Positions 47,074 to 58,000 of a DNA stretch of 64,000 bases are shown piece by piece. Each line of letters starts with the position of its first letter. The stretch's first letter is position 1. The notes beneath the pieces were generated by a model. That model ran no database searches, was not told the DNA's origin, and saw nothing but the letters and a program-made list of their open reading frames with translations. A program made the translations under genes and the position numbers. The DNA comes from Balneolaceae bacterium (GTDB lineage: Bacteria > Bacteroidota > Rhodothermia > Balneolales > Balneolaceae): the NCBI GenBank assembly GCA_017795005.1, contig CP051242.1, positions 2,780,099 through 2,844,098 on the forward strand, in the 5' to 3' direction.

Positions 47074-48852
47074 ATGAAGAATCAAATTATCATCCACTCT
47101 TCGGACAATCAGACCCGAATAGCCCTCCTGGAAAATGGAGAACTCGCCCAATTATTCATAGAGTCAGAAGAGAACCAGCGTACTGTTGGTAATATTTATG
47201 TAGCAAGAGTCCACAAAGTAATGAGCGGTATTCGAGCCGCCTTCATCGATATGGGCACCCCAAAAGATGCCTTCCTTCACTTTTCTGACGCAGGAGATCA
47301 TCTGGACGAATACGTTGCAAAGCTGAATGGTCCTAATGCTATTCCCGGAAATGCACGAAAAGATATTCAAAACAAGGAAAATCTTTCCAATGTGCAAAAG
47401 CAAATGCTTGCAGGAAAGGTGCTTAAGAGTGGTCAAAAACTACTTGTTCAAATCGTAAAAGAACCTATTGGATCTAAGGGCCCCAGAGTTTCCACTGACA
47501 TCACAATAGCGGGTCGTTTTCTCGTTTTAATTCCTATGGGCGATTACATCGCAGTTTCAAAGAAAATCAGCAATTATAAAGAAAGACGTCGTCTAAAAAA
47601 CCTGCTTAACGGCATGGTTCCTGATGGGTTTGGAGTGATTGTGAGAACGGTTGCACAAGGACATGATGATCAGGCTATTGAAGACGATTTACGAAATGTG
47701 CTGAGGAAATGGGAACGCATTGTCGATAATATCGAAAAAGCAAAACCACCTCAATTACTTTATAAAGATCTGGATATGACGGAGAGTCTGATCCGTGATT
47801 TATTTGCAAAGAACTATGACCGGGTTCTGATTGACGACCCAAAAATGTTCCGTTCAATTAAATCTTATGTAGCACAAATTGCTCCGCATATGGTTCCTAA
47901 CGTGGAATTATACAAACGGAAGGAACATATCTTTGATTATATGAAGGTATCTGAAGATGTGAATTCCATCTTCAGTCCAAGAGTACGGATGAAGTCAGGT
48001 GGATATCTCATCTTCGAGCAAACGGAAGCAATGTATGTGGTGGATGTAAACTCCGGCCCATATGCTGCGAAAGAAAAGCAGGAAGATAATTCACTTAAAA
48101 CCAACCTTGAAGCTGCGAGAGAAATTGCCAAGCAACTTCGCCTCCGTGATATTGGAGGCATTATTGTTGTTGATTTCATCGATCTCAGAGACGAAAAGAA
48201 TAGAAAGAAAATCTATGACGAGTTAAAGAAAGAGTTTCGAAAAGATCAGGCCAAGACCAACATTATTGGTATGAGTGATTTTGGCTTGATTCAGATTACA
48301 CGTCAGAGAATACGACCTAGTGTTGTTAATTCCGTTTCAAAAGTATGCCCAATGTGTGGTGGATCAGGTAGTGTTGTTAGTCAGGATACTATCGTGACCG
48401 ACATCGAAAGCTGGATCAACAAATTCAAACACAATACCGGGTACAGGGCTATTGATTTGTATGTAAATCCTTACCTCAAATCATTCCTAACCAAAGGTAT
48501 GTTCAGCAAGCGCTGGAAATGGATGAGTAAATATCACCTCAAGGTTTCTATCATTGGTGATGAAAATATCTCGTTAAATGAATTTCATGTAACCCTTGCT
48601 GGTTCAGACATCGATATTACAGATGTTGTAATCCGGGGTGAATCACTGGAAGAGTTGTTAAATCGCCAGGAGCTGGAAGAGATTACAAGCAACCAGCACG
48701 ACAAGGATAATCTTGATATATCCAAGAAGGATCGAAACCAGGTACGAAGTAATAATAACCGGAACAATACTAACCGGAATAACAGATCGTCAGGAGGTTC
48801 TGCCAATTCGAACGGAAACCAGAACCGAAGGCACCAAAACTCCCGCAATTAA
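47074..48852 (+). CDS. rng: Ribonuclease G
   Basis: 592 residues. S1-like domain near the N-terminus ('NIYVARVHKVMSGIRAAFID'), catalytic Mg2+ Asp residues in 'VVDVNSGPY' and 'VVDFIDLRD', and the zinc-link 'CPMCGGSGS' (CPxCxGxG). Endoribonuclease acting in rRNA maturation and mRNA decay. The last 40 residues are Asn/Arg-rich and low in complexity ('NNRNNTNRNN'), a probable disordered RNA-binding tail longer than in E. coli RNase G. Upstream of hslV-hslU, with a 190-bp repeat-bearing gap. Confidence 0.95.
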   Translation: MKNQIIIHSSDNQTRIALLENGELAQLFIESEENQRTVGNIYVARVHKVMSGIRAAFIDMGTPKDAFLHFSDAGDHLDEYVAKLNGPNAIPGNARKDIQNKENLSNVQKQMLAGKVLKSGQKLLVQIVKEPIGSKGPRVSTDITIAGRFLVLIPMGDYIAVSKKISNYKERRRLKNLLNGMVPDGFGVIVRTVAQGHDDQAIEDDLRNVLRKWERIVDNIEKAKPPQLLYKDLDMTESLIRDLFAKNYDRVLIDDPKMFRSIKSYVAQIAPHMVPNVELYKRKEHIFDYMKVSEDVNSIFSPRVRMKSGGYLIFEQTEAMYVVDVNSGPYAAKEKQEDNSLKTNLEAAREIAKQLRLRDIGGIIVVDFIDLRDEKNRKKIYDELKKEFRKDQAKTNIIGMSDFGLIQITRQRIRPSVVNSVSKVCPMCGGSGSVVSQDTIVTDIESWINKFKHNTGYRAIDLYVNPYLKSFLTKGMFSKRWKWMSKYHLKVSIIGDENISLNEFHVTLAGSDIDITDVVIRGESLEELLNRQELEEITSNQHDKDNLDISKKDRNQVRSNNNRNNTNRNNRSSGGSANSNGNQNRRHQNSRN

Positions 48853-48898
48853 CTAATGGCTCGGTTATTGCCATAAAGTGAGCATTAAGAAATTAACT

Positions 48899-49020
48899 TC
48901 ACCCCCGACCCCTCTCCTTGTAAAGGAGATGGGAGCTCGTTGATCTGGAATATAATTAGATCAAAGAGTCCTCCTCCTTATGAAGCCTGCCTGTTCGGCA
49001 GACAGGGAGGAGACAGAGGA
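48899..49020. repeat. Intergenic inverted-repeat element before hslV
   Basis: Contains CCCCTCTCCTT-N3-AAGGAGATGGG-type pairing (48908-48932) and a second structure with outer TCCTCCTCC...GGAGGAG arms around CTGCC-N5-GGCAG (about 48969-49013). Related elements are common in intergenic DNA of Bacteroidota. The purine-rich GGAGG at the end lies about 20 nt from the hslV start. Confidence 0.5.
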
Positions 49021-49041
49021 GGCCAAATAATTATTGAAAAT

Positions 49042-49590
49042 ATGAGTTCATTTAACCTACACGCCACTACGGTGGTGGGAATAATACACAATGGCGAAGC
49101 TGCTATTGGTAGCGATGGGCAGGCAACCATGCAAACCACCGTTATGAAATCAACTGTAAAGAAGGTTCGCAAATTAAGTGGCGGAAAAATTCTTGCGGGA
49201 TTTGCAGGATCAACAGCGGATGCCTTTACTCTCTTTGAACGTTATGAAGGTAAGCTCGACGAGTACAATGGAAATATGCAAAGAGCAGCAGTAGAACTAG
49301 CTAAAGACTGGCGGAAAGATAAATTCTTACAAAAGCTGGAAGCGTTGCTGGTTGTAATGGATAAAGAACATGCGCTGGTTGTTTCAGGTCAGGGAGATGT
49401 CATTGAACCGGATGATAATATCGTAACCATAGGTAGCGGTGGAAGCTATGCATTGGCAGCAGCTCGGGCTATGCTAAAGCATTCACCCGATATGAAGGCG
49501 AAAAAGATTGTAGAAGAATCTTTACGAATTGCCGCTGATATTGATATTTACACGAATCATAATCGTACCATTTTAGAAATAGAAGATTAA
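49042..49590 (+). CDS. hslV: ATP-dependent protease subunit HslV
   Basis: 182 residues from ATG 49042 ('[14 protein letters not shown]'). A longer in-frame start at 48940 would pass through repeat DNA and is rejected. The usual catalytic N-terminal Thr lies in 'HATTVVG', here 8 residues in, so a short propeptide or an N-terminal Ser is implied. 'SDGQATM', '[20 protein letters not shown]' and '[14 protein letters not shown]' are HslV blocks. Forms the proteolytic core with HslU, which follows after 3 bp. Confidence 0.93.
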   Translation: MSSFNLHATTVVGIIHNGEAAIGSDGQATMQTTVMKSTVKKVRKLSGGKILAGFAGSTADAFTLFERYEGKLDEYNGNMQRAAVELAKDWRKDKFLQKLEALLVVMDKEHALVVSGQGDVIEPDDNIVTIGSGGSYALAAARAMLKHSPDMKAKKIVEESLRIAADIDIYTNHNRTILEIED

Positions 49591-49593
49591 GTC

Positions 49594-50988
49594 ATGATTG
49601 AAGCAAAAAATTTAACTCCGCAACAGGTAGTCCGTGAATTGGACAAATATATTGTTGGCCAGAAAGAAGCCAAGCGATCTGTTGCTATCGCATTAAGAAA
49701 CCGCTGGAGAAGAATGAACTCCGGTGAAGAAATCAGAGAAGAAATTGTTCCAAATAACATTCTTTTAATAGGCCCAACAGGCGTTGGTAAAACTGAAATT
49801 GCACGCAGACTTGCAAAACTTGCTATGGCTCCTTTTGTGAAAGTTGAGGCTTCCAAGTTTACCGAAGTTGGGTATGTAGGTAGAGATGTGGAATCTATGA
49901 TTCGCGATCTGACTGATCTTGCCGTGAATATGGTAAAGGAAGAAATGCAGGAACGTGTGAAAGAAAAAGCGGCCGAACTTACTGAGGAACGTATTCTTGA
50001 TATTCTCATCCCTCCTGTCAAGAAAGCCGGGGTTGGGTTTTCCAGCGATAATAATTTCAAAGCAGAAGATGCGAACGATGCTGAACTAAATGAACGCACG
50101 AGAGAGCGGTTCAGAGAAAAACTTAAAAATGGAGATCTTGATGATCGCGAAATTGAGGTAGAACTCAAAAGTGCTCAGAAAGGTGGAATGATGCAGGTTT
50201 TCGGACCTGGCGGAATGGAAGAAATGGGCGTTAATCTTCAGGATGTACTTGGGAATCTTGGTGGTAAAGGAAAAAAATCAAAACGAAAACTCCCTATAAA
50301 AGAAGCACGTGAATTACTGATCGAAGAAGAAGCTGAAAAACTTATTGATCATGAATCCGCCGTTCAGGAAGCGTTGGAACGAGTTCAGAAACAAGGCATT
50401 GTATTTATTGATGAAATTGATAAAATCGCAGAGCCATCAACAGGTGGAGGAAAAAGTGGCCCCGATGTTAGCCGTCAGGGTGTACAAAGAGACCTACTTC
50501 CTATTGTAGAAGGTAGTACGGTTAGTACAAAACATGGAATTGTTAAAACAGACCATATTTTATTTATTGGTTCAGGTGCATTTCATGTATCGAAACCATC
50601 GGATTTGATTCCTGAACTTCAGGGACGTTTCCCAATTCGGGTAGAATTAAACTCTCTTACCGAAGACGATTTCTTTGATATCCTAAGTAAGCCAAAAAAT
50701 GCTTTAACAAAACAATACCAGGCTATGCTTGCTACGGAAGGTGTTACTATCACTTTTACAGAAGAAGCTATTCGTGAGTTAGCCAGGATTGCAGCTTTGG
50801 TTAATGCTCAGGTCGAAAATATCGGAGCGAGAAGATTACATACTATCATGTCTTCTTTATTTGATGAGCTATTATTTGCTGTACCTGATGATATCAATTC
50901 AGGCGAAATAACCATCGATCCTGCCTATGTTGAAAAGCAATTAGCCGGTTTGGTCAAAGACAAAGACCTTAGCCATTACATCCTTTAA
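49594..50988 (+). CDS. hslU: ATP-dependent protease ATPase HslU
   Basis: 464 residues. Walker A 'GPTGVGKTE' (about 56-64), Walker B 'FIDEIDKI', the pore motif in '[16 protein letters not shown]', and sensor-2 'IGARRLHT'. The C-terminal 'LSHYIL' that docks into HslV is present. The AAA+ unfoldase for HslV. Its start is 3 bp after the hslV stop, so they are co-translated. Confidence 0.96.
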   Translation: MIEAKNLTPQQVVRELDKYIVGQKEAKRSVAIALRNRWRRMNSGEEIREEIVPNNILLIGPTGVGKTEIARRLAKLAMAPFVKVEASKFTEVGYVGRDVESMIRDLTDLAVNMVKEEMQERVKEKAAELTEERILDILIPPVKKAGVGFSSDNNFKAEDANDAELNERTRERFREKLKNGDLDDREIEVELKSAQKGGMMQVFGPGGMEEMGVNLQDVLGNLGGKGKKSKRKLPIKEARELLIEEEAEKLIDHESAVQEALERVQKQGIVFIDEIDKIAEPSTGGGKSGPDVSRQGVQRDLLPIVEGSTVSTKHGIVKTDHILFIGSGAFHVSKPSDLIPELQGRFPIRVELNSLTEDDFFDILSKPKNALTKQYQAMLATEGVTITFTEEAIRELARIAALVNAQVENIGARRLHTIMSSLFDELLFAVPDDINSGEITIDPAYVEKQLAGLVKDKDLSHYIL

Positions 50989-51043
50989 CATTGGTACATA
51001 CATAATTATTTAGTACACTCGTTACGGGTGAAACTTATTATAG

Positions 51044-51051
51044 TAGTTTTG
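51044..51051 (+). promoter_or_regulatory. Possible Bacteroidota-type -7 promoter element
   Basis: TAGTTTTG fits the TAnnTTTG -7 consensus and lies 29 bp before the S41 peptidase start. No good -33 TTG partner is visible, so the call is weak. Confidence 0.3.
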
Positions 51052-51079
51052 GTTATTTAGTATTAAAGAATACCAATTT

Positions 51080-52990
51080 ATGAATTTTATGACGTTGAAA
51101 AGATTCCTTATACCGAACATATTTATTGCGATAATTTTAACCGCACTTAATATTGGCGGGATTGATCCAATTATTGAACCTAAGAATGATGATACGACCA
51201 ACCTCACTAAATATGTGCAGGCTCAGCATAATATCATTCAAAACTATTACGGGTATGCTGATCTGGATATCATGTACAAAACCAGTATCCGATATATGGT
51301 TAAAGGAATCAAAGATTCAACGCTACAAATTGATGGTACACCTGTAGATACTACTTTCCCGGGGATCAAGGTTTCTTCGTTAAGAGAATCTTATCAGAAC
51401 TTCGAATCTGCTTATCTATATGTTTCGAATAATAGTCCTGATGAAAATATGACACTTCTTACGGAACGTGCTATACGTGGACTCTTTTCTACACTGGATC
51501 CACACTCTGTGTTTATTGAAGCAGAGGACAGCGAAGTGGATCAGGAAAATTTTGCTGGAAAATTCCAGGGTATTGGTGTCCAGTTTAATGTGATTGATGA
51601 TACTATTACTGTGGTTACCGCTATTGCAGGTGGACCAAGTGATCAGTTAGGAATTCAGTCTGGCGACCGCATTGTTCAGATTGATGATACAACTGCTGTT
51701 GGGTTTACAAACGAACAGGTTCAAAGTCATCTACGTGGAGAAAAAGGAACAAAAGTTCGTGTAGGGATTATTCGTCCGGGCGTAAGTGATATGATTTATT
51801 TTACCATTACTCGTGATGATATCCCACTCTATACTGTAGACACTTCCTATATGCTTGATGACAAGACAGGATATATCAAAATTAACAGGTTTGCCGCGAC
51901 TACACACGACGAATTTATGCAGGCAATGGACGAGCTTCAGGAAACCGGCATGGAACGTCTTGTATTGGACTTGAGAGGAAACCCTGGTGGTTATCTTGGA
52001 CAAGCAGTAGCTATAGCGGAAGAATTCTTTCCGCAGGGAACTGAATTGGTGGCTACTCAAAGCCGACATTCAAGATTTAATCAGGAATATTATTCCCGAA
52101 AAGATGGGGTATTTAAAGAAAAACCAGTAATTGTTTTAGTTGATGAAGGCGCTGCATCTGCAAGTGAAATTGTATCCGGTGCCCTGCAGGATCACGACAG
52201 AGCGTTAGTCGTTGGAAGAAGAACATTTGGTAAAGGACTTGTACAGCAACAGTATGAATTGATTGACAAAAGCATGGTTCGTGTAACTATTTCAAAATAC
52301 ACTACACCTTCTGGGAGAGTTATCCAAAAGCCATTTACGGAAGGTGGCGGAGAAGAATACGCATATGAAATTTATCGACGTGATAACGCTATGAATGATG
52401 CCGTCGAATTCATTGATCAAGTACCGGATTCACTTCAATATAAAACGGATGCCGGACGTATTGTCTATGGCGGAGGTGGAATTGTCCCGGATTATATCAT
52501 TCAACCGGATACTTCACGATCGGGTTATATGATCAACTTTTCTCTTCGTAAGCGGGCTTCTTTTGAATTCATAAGAGACTATCTGGATGCTCAGGGAGTA
52601 GAATTCAGAGCTGAATGGGAAGATAATTTTGAAGGATTCCGTACCGACTTTACCTGGACTGCTCAGGAGATAGAGCAGTTTAAAGCATCCCTTATTGATA
52701 AAGGAATGGTTATTACTAATGATGTATCTGAACCCGAATTCAAGAATGATTCACTATTTGTGCCAAATGGATATTTCGAAGAAGTTGCCTGGATGGCAGA
52801 AGGAAGAATGAAAGCTGAACTTGCTCGTCAGGTTTGGGGACTACCGTATTTCTATCCTGTTATCAACGATGTATTTGATACCACGTTAAAAGAAGCAATG
52901 ACGCTTTGGGATGCATACACAAGACTTGAATCTCTGGCTTCCGGCAAGGCCATGGCAGACGATGTTACAAACCTTAAGAAAGAAGGTTAA
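51080..52990 (+). CDS. S41 C-terminal processing peptidase (Ctp-like)
   Basis: 636 residues with an N-terminal hydrophobic anchor (7-25). PDZ domain (about 170-250, 'GIGVQFNVIDDTITVVTAIAGG') then the S41 domain with Ser/Lys dyad S360 in 'EGAASASEIV' and K385 in 'RRTFGKGLVQQ'. It trims or degrades periplasmic proteins. Ends 'MADDVTNLKKEG', and a strong terminator follows. An extra domain of about 150 residues after the catalytic part is common in this group. Confidence 0.92.
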   Translation: MNFMTLKRFLIPNIFIAIILTALNIGGIDPIIEPKNDDTTNLTKYVQAQHNIIQNYYGYADLDIMYKTSIRYMVKGIKDSTLQIDGTPVDTTFPGIKVSSLRESYQNFESAYLYVSNNSPDENMTLLTERAIRGLFSTLDPHSVFIEAEDSEVDQENFAGKFQGIGVQFNVIDDTITVVTAIAGGPSDQLGIQSGDRIVQIDDTTAVGFTNEQVQSHLRGEKGTKVRVGIIRPGVSDMIYFTITRDDIPLYTVDTSYMLDDKTGYIKINRFAATTHDEFMQAMDELQETGMERLVLDLRGNPGGYLGQAVAIAEEFFPQGTELVATQSRHSRFNQEYYSRKDGVFKEKPVIVLVDEGAASASEIVSGALQDHDRALVVGRRTFGKGLVQQQYELIDKSMVRVTISKYTTPSGRVIQKPFTEGGGEEYAYEIYRRDNAMNDAVEFIDQVPDSLQYKTDAGRIVYGGGGIVPDYIIQPDTSRSGYMINFSLRKRASFEFIRDYLDAQGVEFRAEWEDNFEGFRTDFTWTAQEIEQFKASLIDKGMVITNDVSEPEFKNDSLFVPNGYFEEVAWMAEGRMKAELARQVWGLPYFYPVINDVFDTTLKEAMTLWDAYTRLESLASGKAMADDVTNLKKEG

Positions 52991-53003
52991 TTAGTTAATC
53001 TGG

Positions 53004-53040
53004 AAAAGCCCCGCACATAATCTATGTGCGGGGCTTTTTT
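53004..53040 (+). terminator. Rho-independent terminator after the S41 peptidase
   Basis: Long perfect stem AAAGCCCCGCACATA-N3-TATGTGCGGGGCTTT followed by T run; 14 bp past the stop codon. Confidence 0.95.
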
Positions 53041-53108
53041 ATAGGTCTTTTTAACATAATTCATTACACCAATACTTTTAATATATTCAGGGATTAACAG
53101 TTAAAAAT

Positions 53109-53942
53109 ATGATCAGCAAATACTCCTCACTCGTTACTCTCCTTTTATTCTCATCATTTTCTGTATTCGGACAATCCGTTATCATAAATGAGATTAATTA
53201 TAATTCAGCTCCAACCGCAGACACTGAGGATTGGGTAGAAATTTATAACCGGTCTGATGCTACAGTAATTATTTCCGGTTGGATTTTAAAAGACAGCAAT
53301 GATGATAATGAGTTTGTAATCCCTGGAAATACGTTTTTAGAAGCAGGGGCTTATCTGGTCATATACAGAGATGAAGGTGATTTCGAAGCAGTACATGCCA
53401 ATGTTGACAATAAAGTTGGCCCGTTCGATTTCAACTTTAGTAATGGAGGAGAATTGATCAGGCTTTTTAATTCTTCATCTGCCTTAATAGATCAGGTGGA
53501 ATATGATGATGAGGGAGATTGGCCTACAGGACCAGACGGTACCGGACCAACATTAGAATTAAGAAGTCCTGATCTGAATAATGATCTGGCGTCCAGTTGG
53601 TCAACATCTACCGGAAATGGAACACCCGGCAGACAAAATTCTGTATTAACCAGTAATGAATCTGAAGACGAAAGCCCGTTCAGATTATCTTTGTCACAGA
53701 ACTATCCAAACCCTTTTAATCCTTCTACTTCCATCTCATATACTATTTCGAAAACCGGAATCGTAAACTTGGAAGTTTTTGATTTACTGGGACAAAAAGT
53801 TGCTGATCTTGTAAATGAGATTCAGATAGCGGGAACTCACGATATTATTTTTGAAGGCGCTGAAGTCCCATCTGGCATCTATATTTATCGTCTTACTAGT
53901 GGCGGCCAACAGTCTATTCGCAGAATGACATTAATTAAATGA
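53109..53942 (+). CDS. Secreted lamin-tail-domain protein with sorting domain
   Basis: 277 residues. Signal peptide (1-21, 'SVFGQ'), lamin tail domain (about 22-150: 'IINEINYNSA', 'DWVEIYNRSD', 'GWILKDSNDDNEFVIP'), short linker, then sorting domain (about 195-277, 'SQNYPNPFNPSTS' to a terminal LIK). Such proteins are secreted by the type IX-like path; function unknown, perhaps adhesive. Single gene, convergent with the DUF6263 gene. Confidence 0.82.
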   Translation: MISKYSSLVTLLLFSSFSVFGQSVIINEINYNSAPTADTEDWVEIYNRSDATVIISGWILKDSNDDNEFVIPGNTFLEAGAYLVIYRDEGDFEAVHANVDNKVGPFDFNFSNGGELIRLFNSSSALIDQVEYDDEGDWPTGPDGTGPTLELRSPDLNNDLASSWSTSTGNGTPGRQNSVLTSNESEDESPFRLSLSQNYPNPFNPSTSISYTISKTGIVNLEVFDLLGQKVADLVNEIQIAGTHDIIFEGAEVPSGIYIYRLTSGGQQSIRRMTLIK

Positions 53943-53971
53943 CAGCTGTCCAAAGACTTTATTTTATCCCA

Positions 53972-54916
53972 TTAGTCTAAAGTTATAAATACTTCCGATG
54001 TTATTGTCATTGGGAAAGACATCCCCTCTGGCAGATTAACATTTGGTAGTATATCAACCAAACCAGAAAAATCCTGCTTAATTTCTGATCTAATGGTTAG
54101 ACCCGTTTTTCGGTCTATAGTAACAGTACCGAACTGCTCACCGCTTAAATCATATGTCATTTCCATACCCATATTTTCAATTGGCTCAGCCGTCTCTGAT
54201 GTTGCAACTGTACTCTTAACATCAAGTTCTACCGTTGAATCAGAAATATCTGTTACGGTATAAGTAGTAGTCAATGTCATTGGGAAACCAGTATCAACAG
54301 ACTGATCCTGAGTCCAACTTTCACCTACACCCATTTCTTTTTCAGGGTACACCGTTGTAAAGTTCCCAAATTGTTGAGTCATTTTTTCTGAATTAAACTC
54401 AGCTTCCAACATAGTTTTCATTTCTTCCTTCTCTGGACCTTCCGGAACCTCAAAGAACTCAATCATATTAGTTACCAACTCTTCCACTTTCTTAACCTCA
54501 TTTATCTTTCCTCTTTCATCCATAATAACACCAATTGATTGATCAACAAGTGCGGCATATCCCATACTTTGTGGAGTTGGCTCAGAGTTTGGGTCTTCTG
54601 AATCATAATCAAAACTACCCATCATTCCGTCAGTACTATGCCTAACCCTGGCATAAGTCATATTTATATCAAAATTGCCGTTCATTGTTCTATCAATAAC
54701 ATTCATGTCTATGGTAAAACCTATGGTTTGATTGATTTCATTATCCATACCCATTATAACTTGAGAAATATTCTGAGTCGTGGACATGGTTAAACTATAG
54801 GTCTCCCCTTCTTCCAAATTTACACGAAGCTTAACTTTCTCTTGTGCAAAAAGATTTGATCCCCAAAAAATTGTAATTAGTAAGAATGTGATGAATTGTT
54901 TTTTCCCCGGTTTCAT
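53972..54916 (-). CDS. DUF6263-like secreted protein
   Basis: 314 residues from ATG 54916; the in-frame TTG at 54922 is two codons upstream. Signal peptide about 1-24 ('NLFAQ'). Beta-rich repeating strands ('VKLRVNLEEGETYSLTMSTT', 'WTQDQSVDTGFPMTLTTTYTV') fit DUF6263, a periplasmic or secreted family of unknown function in Bacteroidota. Convergent with the lamin-tail gene. Confidence 0.7.
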   Translation of the reverse strand: MKPGKKQFITFLLITIFWGSNLFAQEKVKLRVNLEEGETYSLTMSTTQNISQVIMGMDNEINQTIGFTIDMNVIDRTMNGNFDINMTYARVRHSTDGMMGSFDYDSEDPNSEPTPQSMGYAALVDQSIGVIMDERGKINEVKKVEELVTNMIEFFEVPEGPEKEEMKTMLEAEFNSEKMTQQFGNFTTVYPEKEMGVGESWTQDQSVDTGFPMTLTTTYTVTDISDSTVELDVKSTVATSETAEPIENMGMEMTYDLSGEQFGTVTIDRKTGLTIRSEIKQDFSGLVDILPNVNLPEGMSFPMTITSEVFITLD

Positions 54917-54961
54917 AAGCAATTATGATCTGTTTTATAATTAGTGTTGAAACGTAAGAAT

Positions 54962-54991
54962 AAAAAAAGGTGCCACAAAGCACCTTTTTTT
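54962..54991 (-). terminator. Rho-independent terminator after the tricorn-like gene
   Basis: AAAAAAAGGTGC-CACAAA-GCACCTTTTTTT, about 54 bp past the stop of the minus-strand tricorn-like gene. The A/T flanks would allow it to act in both directions. Confidence 0.8.
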
Positions 54992-55044
54992 AAACAGAAA
55001 TAATATCTAAGCTTTTTACAACTAAGAGCAATTGAAAGTTATCA

Positions 55045-58000
55045 TTAGTCTTCTACTTTCATTAGCTCTTCAATAGCGCGTTCGAGTTGCTGATCCCTTC
55101 CTTCATCAATAACACCTGGCATATTTTTTACTTTAATATCCGGTTCAGTCTGAAGGTTTTCCATCCACCTTCCGGCTTTATCTTTTGCGCTTACCGGAAC
55201 AACGCCCCATACCATTCCATTTGGCAGTCGCTCCCAACCTGCAAAACTACACGTACCGGGAACCGGCATTCCAAGTGTGATACCTATCTTAAGATCAGTG
55301 TAACCCTGTGCATAACAATGACCGTCAGAATAATTGCTTTCATTGAATATGGTTAAAGTTGGCTTAGTCCAACGGGAAGTAGGTTCTCCACCAACTACCT
55401 TTGCTTCAGTAGCATAAGTGATAAATCGTTCTCCTGTAAAAAACATTGCCAAATCAGCTACCAAATCTCCTCCCCCATTATTTCTTGTATCTACAATTAC
55501 AGCTTTGGCATCAAAATATTTACCCAGCATATCTTCATAAATACTTCGATAAGGACCATCGCTCATCCCTGGAATGTGTACATATCCCAACTCACCATTA
55601 CTCTTTTCCGCCACTTCCTCTTCATTTATACGAACAAAACGATCATATAACAACCCTCTTTCAGTACCAAGGGAGATCGGCTTAATCGTAAGCATTTGAG
55701 CATTTCTACCTCTTTCATCAGTCACCTCAATCAACGTGAACTTACCAGCTTTACGATTTAAATAGCTGGCCATGTCTTTCTCAGGAGACACCGTTTCGCC
55801 GTCGATTTTCTGAATAATCATACCGGCTTCCACATCAAATGCAGCTTTATCCAGTGGACCACCTTTAATCACTTCTGTGATTTTAATTCCATTGCCATCG
55901 TGGTTGTAATCAAAGAATACACCCAATGAAGCCGTTGCATCACCGTTCTGGATATTATCTCCATATCGGGATCCAGAATGAGATACATTTAATTCACCCA
56001 ACATCTCAGAAAGTACTTCAGAGAATTCGTAATCATTACCAACATGAGCTAGATACTTTTTATACTCCGTTCGTAGCATATCCCAGTCTTTCCCGTGAAA
56101 AGTTGGTTCATAAAAGATATTCTTTGTTCGGATATAGACATGTTCGAATAAAGCTTCTCTTTCTGCTACTTCATCATATTCCATCTCCCCGGAAATACTA
56201 ATTCCTTTCGTGCTACCCGCTCCCAAATCAACCTTAGAAATCCTTCCTCCACTTAACAAATAGAGATTTTCCATGTCTTTGTCCCAGGTTAAACTTCCAC
56301 CTCCTGTATTTAACCTGATTTTCATTTTAGTATCGCCGGTTCTAAGCTCTGTTTCCCAAAGGTTATACCGACCTTCAAATTGAGCAAGGTAGTACAGTTT
56401 TTCCCCGTCTTTAGATAGTGTAGCATCGGAAAGATAACTTGAATGAATGGTCAGACGATCTTTTCTATCCTTCAGACCATCCCAGTCAAAAGTCAGACTT
56501 TCATCTTCTTCCTCATCTTTTTCATCGTCTTCTTTGTCTTCTTCTTTTTCGTCCGATTTATTTGCCTTCTCAATTTCTTTCATGAGCTTATAATCATCTT
56601 CGCTCATATTGTATTTATCCCAGGCATCCTGAGTAAAAAACATGGAATACACATCTGACTGAGACCGGCCACTTGTTGCATAGCTTTTTAACCCGTTACG
56701 ATTACTGAACCATAGCATTTGTTTACCTTCGTTCACCCACTTTGGTCGATAATCATAATAGCCTGATTCTGTAAGGTTAATTCTTTCTTTCCCATCAGCC
56801 GACATCAATAATACTTCACTGTCATTCAGTAATTTACCCCAATCTACAAGAAGCCATTTACTATCGGGACTCCATGTAAAGTATTTATCTCCATCTCTCA
56901 TATGATATAAATCTTCGGGAGTTAACAAATCGACAGTATCTCCCGAATCCATATCTTTTACACGAAGTGTTCTTCTACCGGCTATATACGCGAGTTTCTT
57001 TCCATCTGGTGAAAATTCCGGCAAATAATTATCCAGATCATCAGAGATCAACACACTTTCTTCCACCAAAGTAGAGGCAAATACAAAGGGTTCTTCATCC
57101 CTCACTTTTTCAGACTTGTAGATACTCCACTTTCCATCTCGTTCACTTGAATAGACTACCCCTTTTCCATCCGGAGCAAAGGTAACAAAACGTTCTTGTT
57201 CCGGAGTATTAGTGATTCTTTTAGTTAGAGACCCATCCACATTAGTCACAAATACTTCGCCTCTGGCTATAAATGCAATTTCCTTTCCATTGGGAGAAAT
57301 TGCCATTTCATTCACCCCTCCATTTATAGTGATAAAGCGATCAGTATTACTCTTTTCAGCTGTAATGATAGTTACATTCACCTTTTTAGGCTCTTCCCCT
57401 TCCTCCATTGTATATAACTCACCATCATAGCCAAAAGCCAGAATACCATTTCCGATAGACAGAAAACGTACAGGATGTGTATCGAAGGAAGTCAGTTGCT
57501 CGTTTGAGCCAGGATTTGCTAACGAAATTTTATGAACATTGAAATTTCCACTTTGTTCACTCAGGTAGAACAATGAACCTTCATCAGGAGAGTACACCGG
57601 GTGACGATCCTCTCCTTTAAAATTGGTAATCATGGTATGAGTATCAGAATCTACATCGTATTTCCAGAGGTCTCTGGTGACTGAAGATCGGTGATGTTTC
57701 CTCCACTCACTTTCTCCGCCCGGTTTGTCATGATAAACCATCTGCTTACCATTTTTACTCACCTGAACATATTCGGCCGGAATGGTAAACACCTGATCCA
57801 CTCTTCCTCCATTTACAGAAACAGAATACAATTCAGGTTGGGAACCAGTTGGGTAGCCTCGATGCTCAGCAATATCCATTCTCTGAGCTCCAAAAAGAAT
57901 ATGTTCGTCGTCGTGTGTAAAAGAAAACGGGGATTCATCTGCTGAATGGAAGGTTAATCTAGTTGCTGCTCCTCCGTTTGCACTGATCGTATAAATATCA

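Noticed and set aside
46752..47192. 146-codon plus-strand open frame before and across the rng start
   Set aside because: It overlaps the well supported start of RNase G in another phase, has no family features and no ribosome site I trust. Treated as leader sequence.
48940..49041. Upstream extension of HslV by 34 residues
   Set aside because: The extension is encoded by an intergenic inverted-repeat element, and known HslV proteins begin at or near MSSF/MTT.
49587..50168. 193-codon minus-strand frame opposite hslU
   Set aside because: Ser/Arg/Phe-rich translation typical of a frame mirrored from a real gene; hslU is unambiguous.
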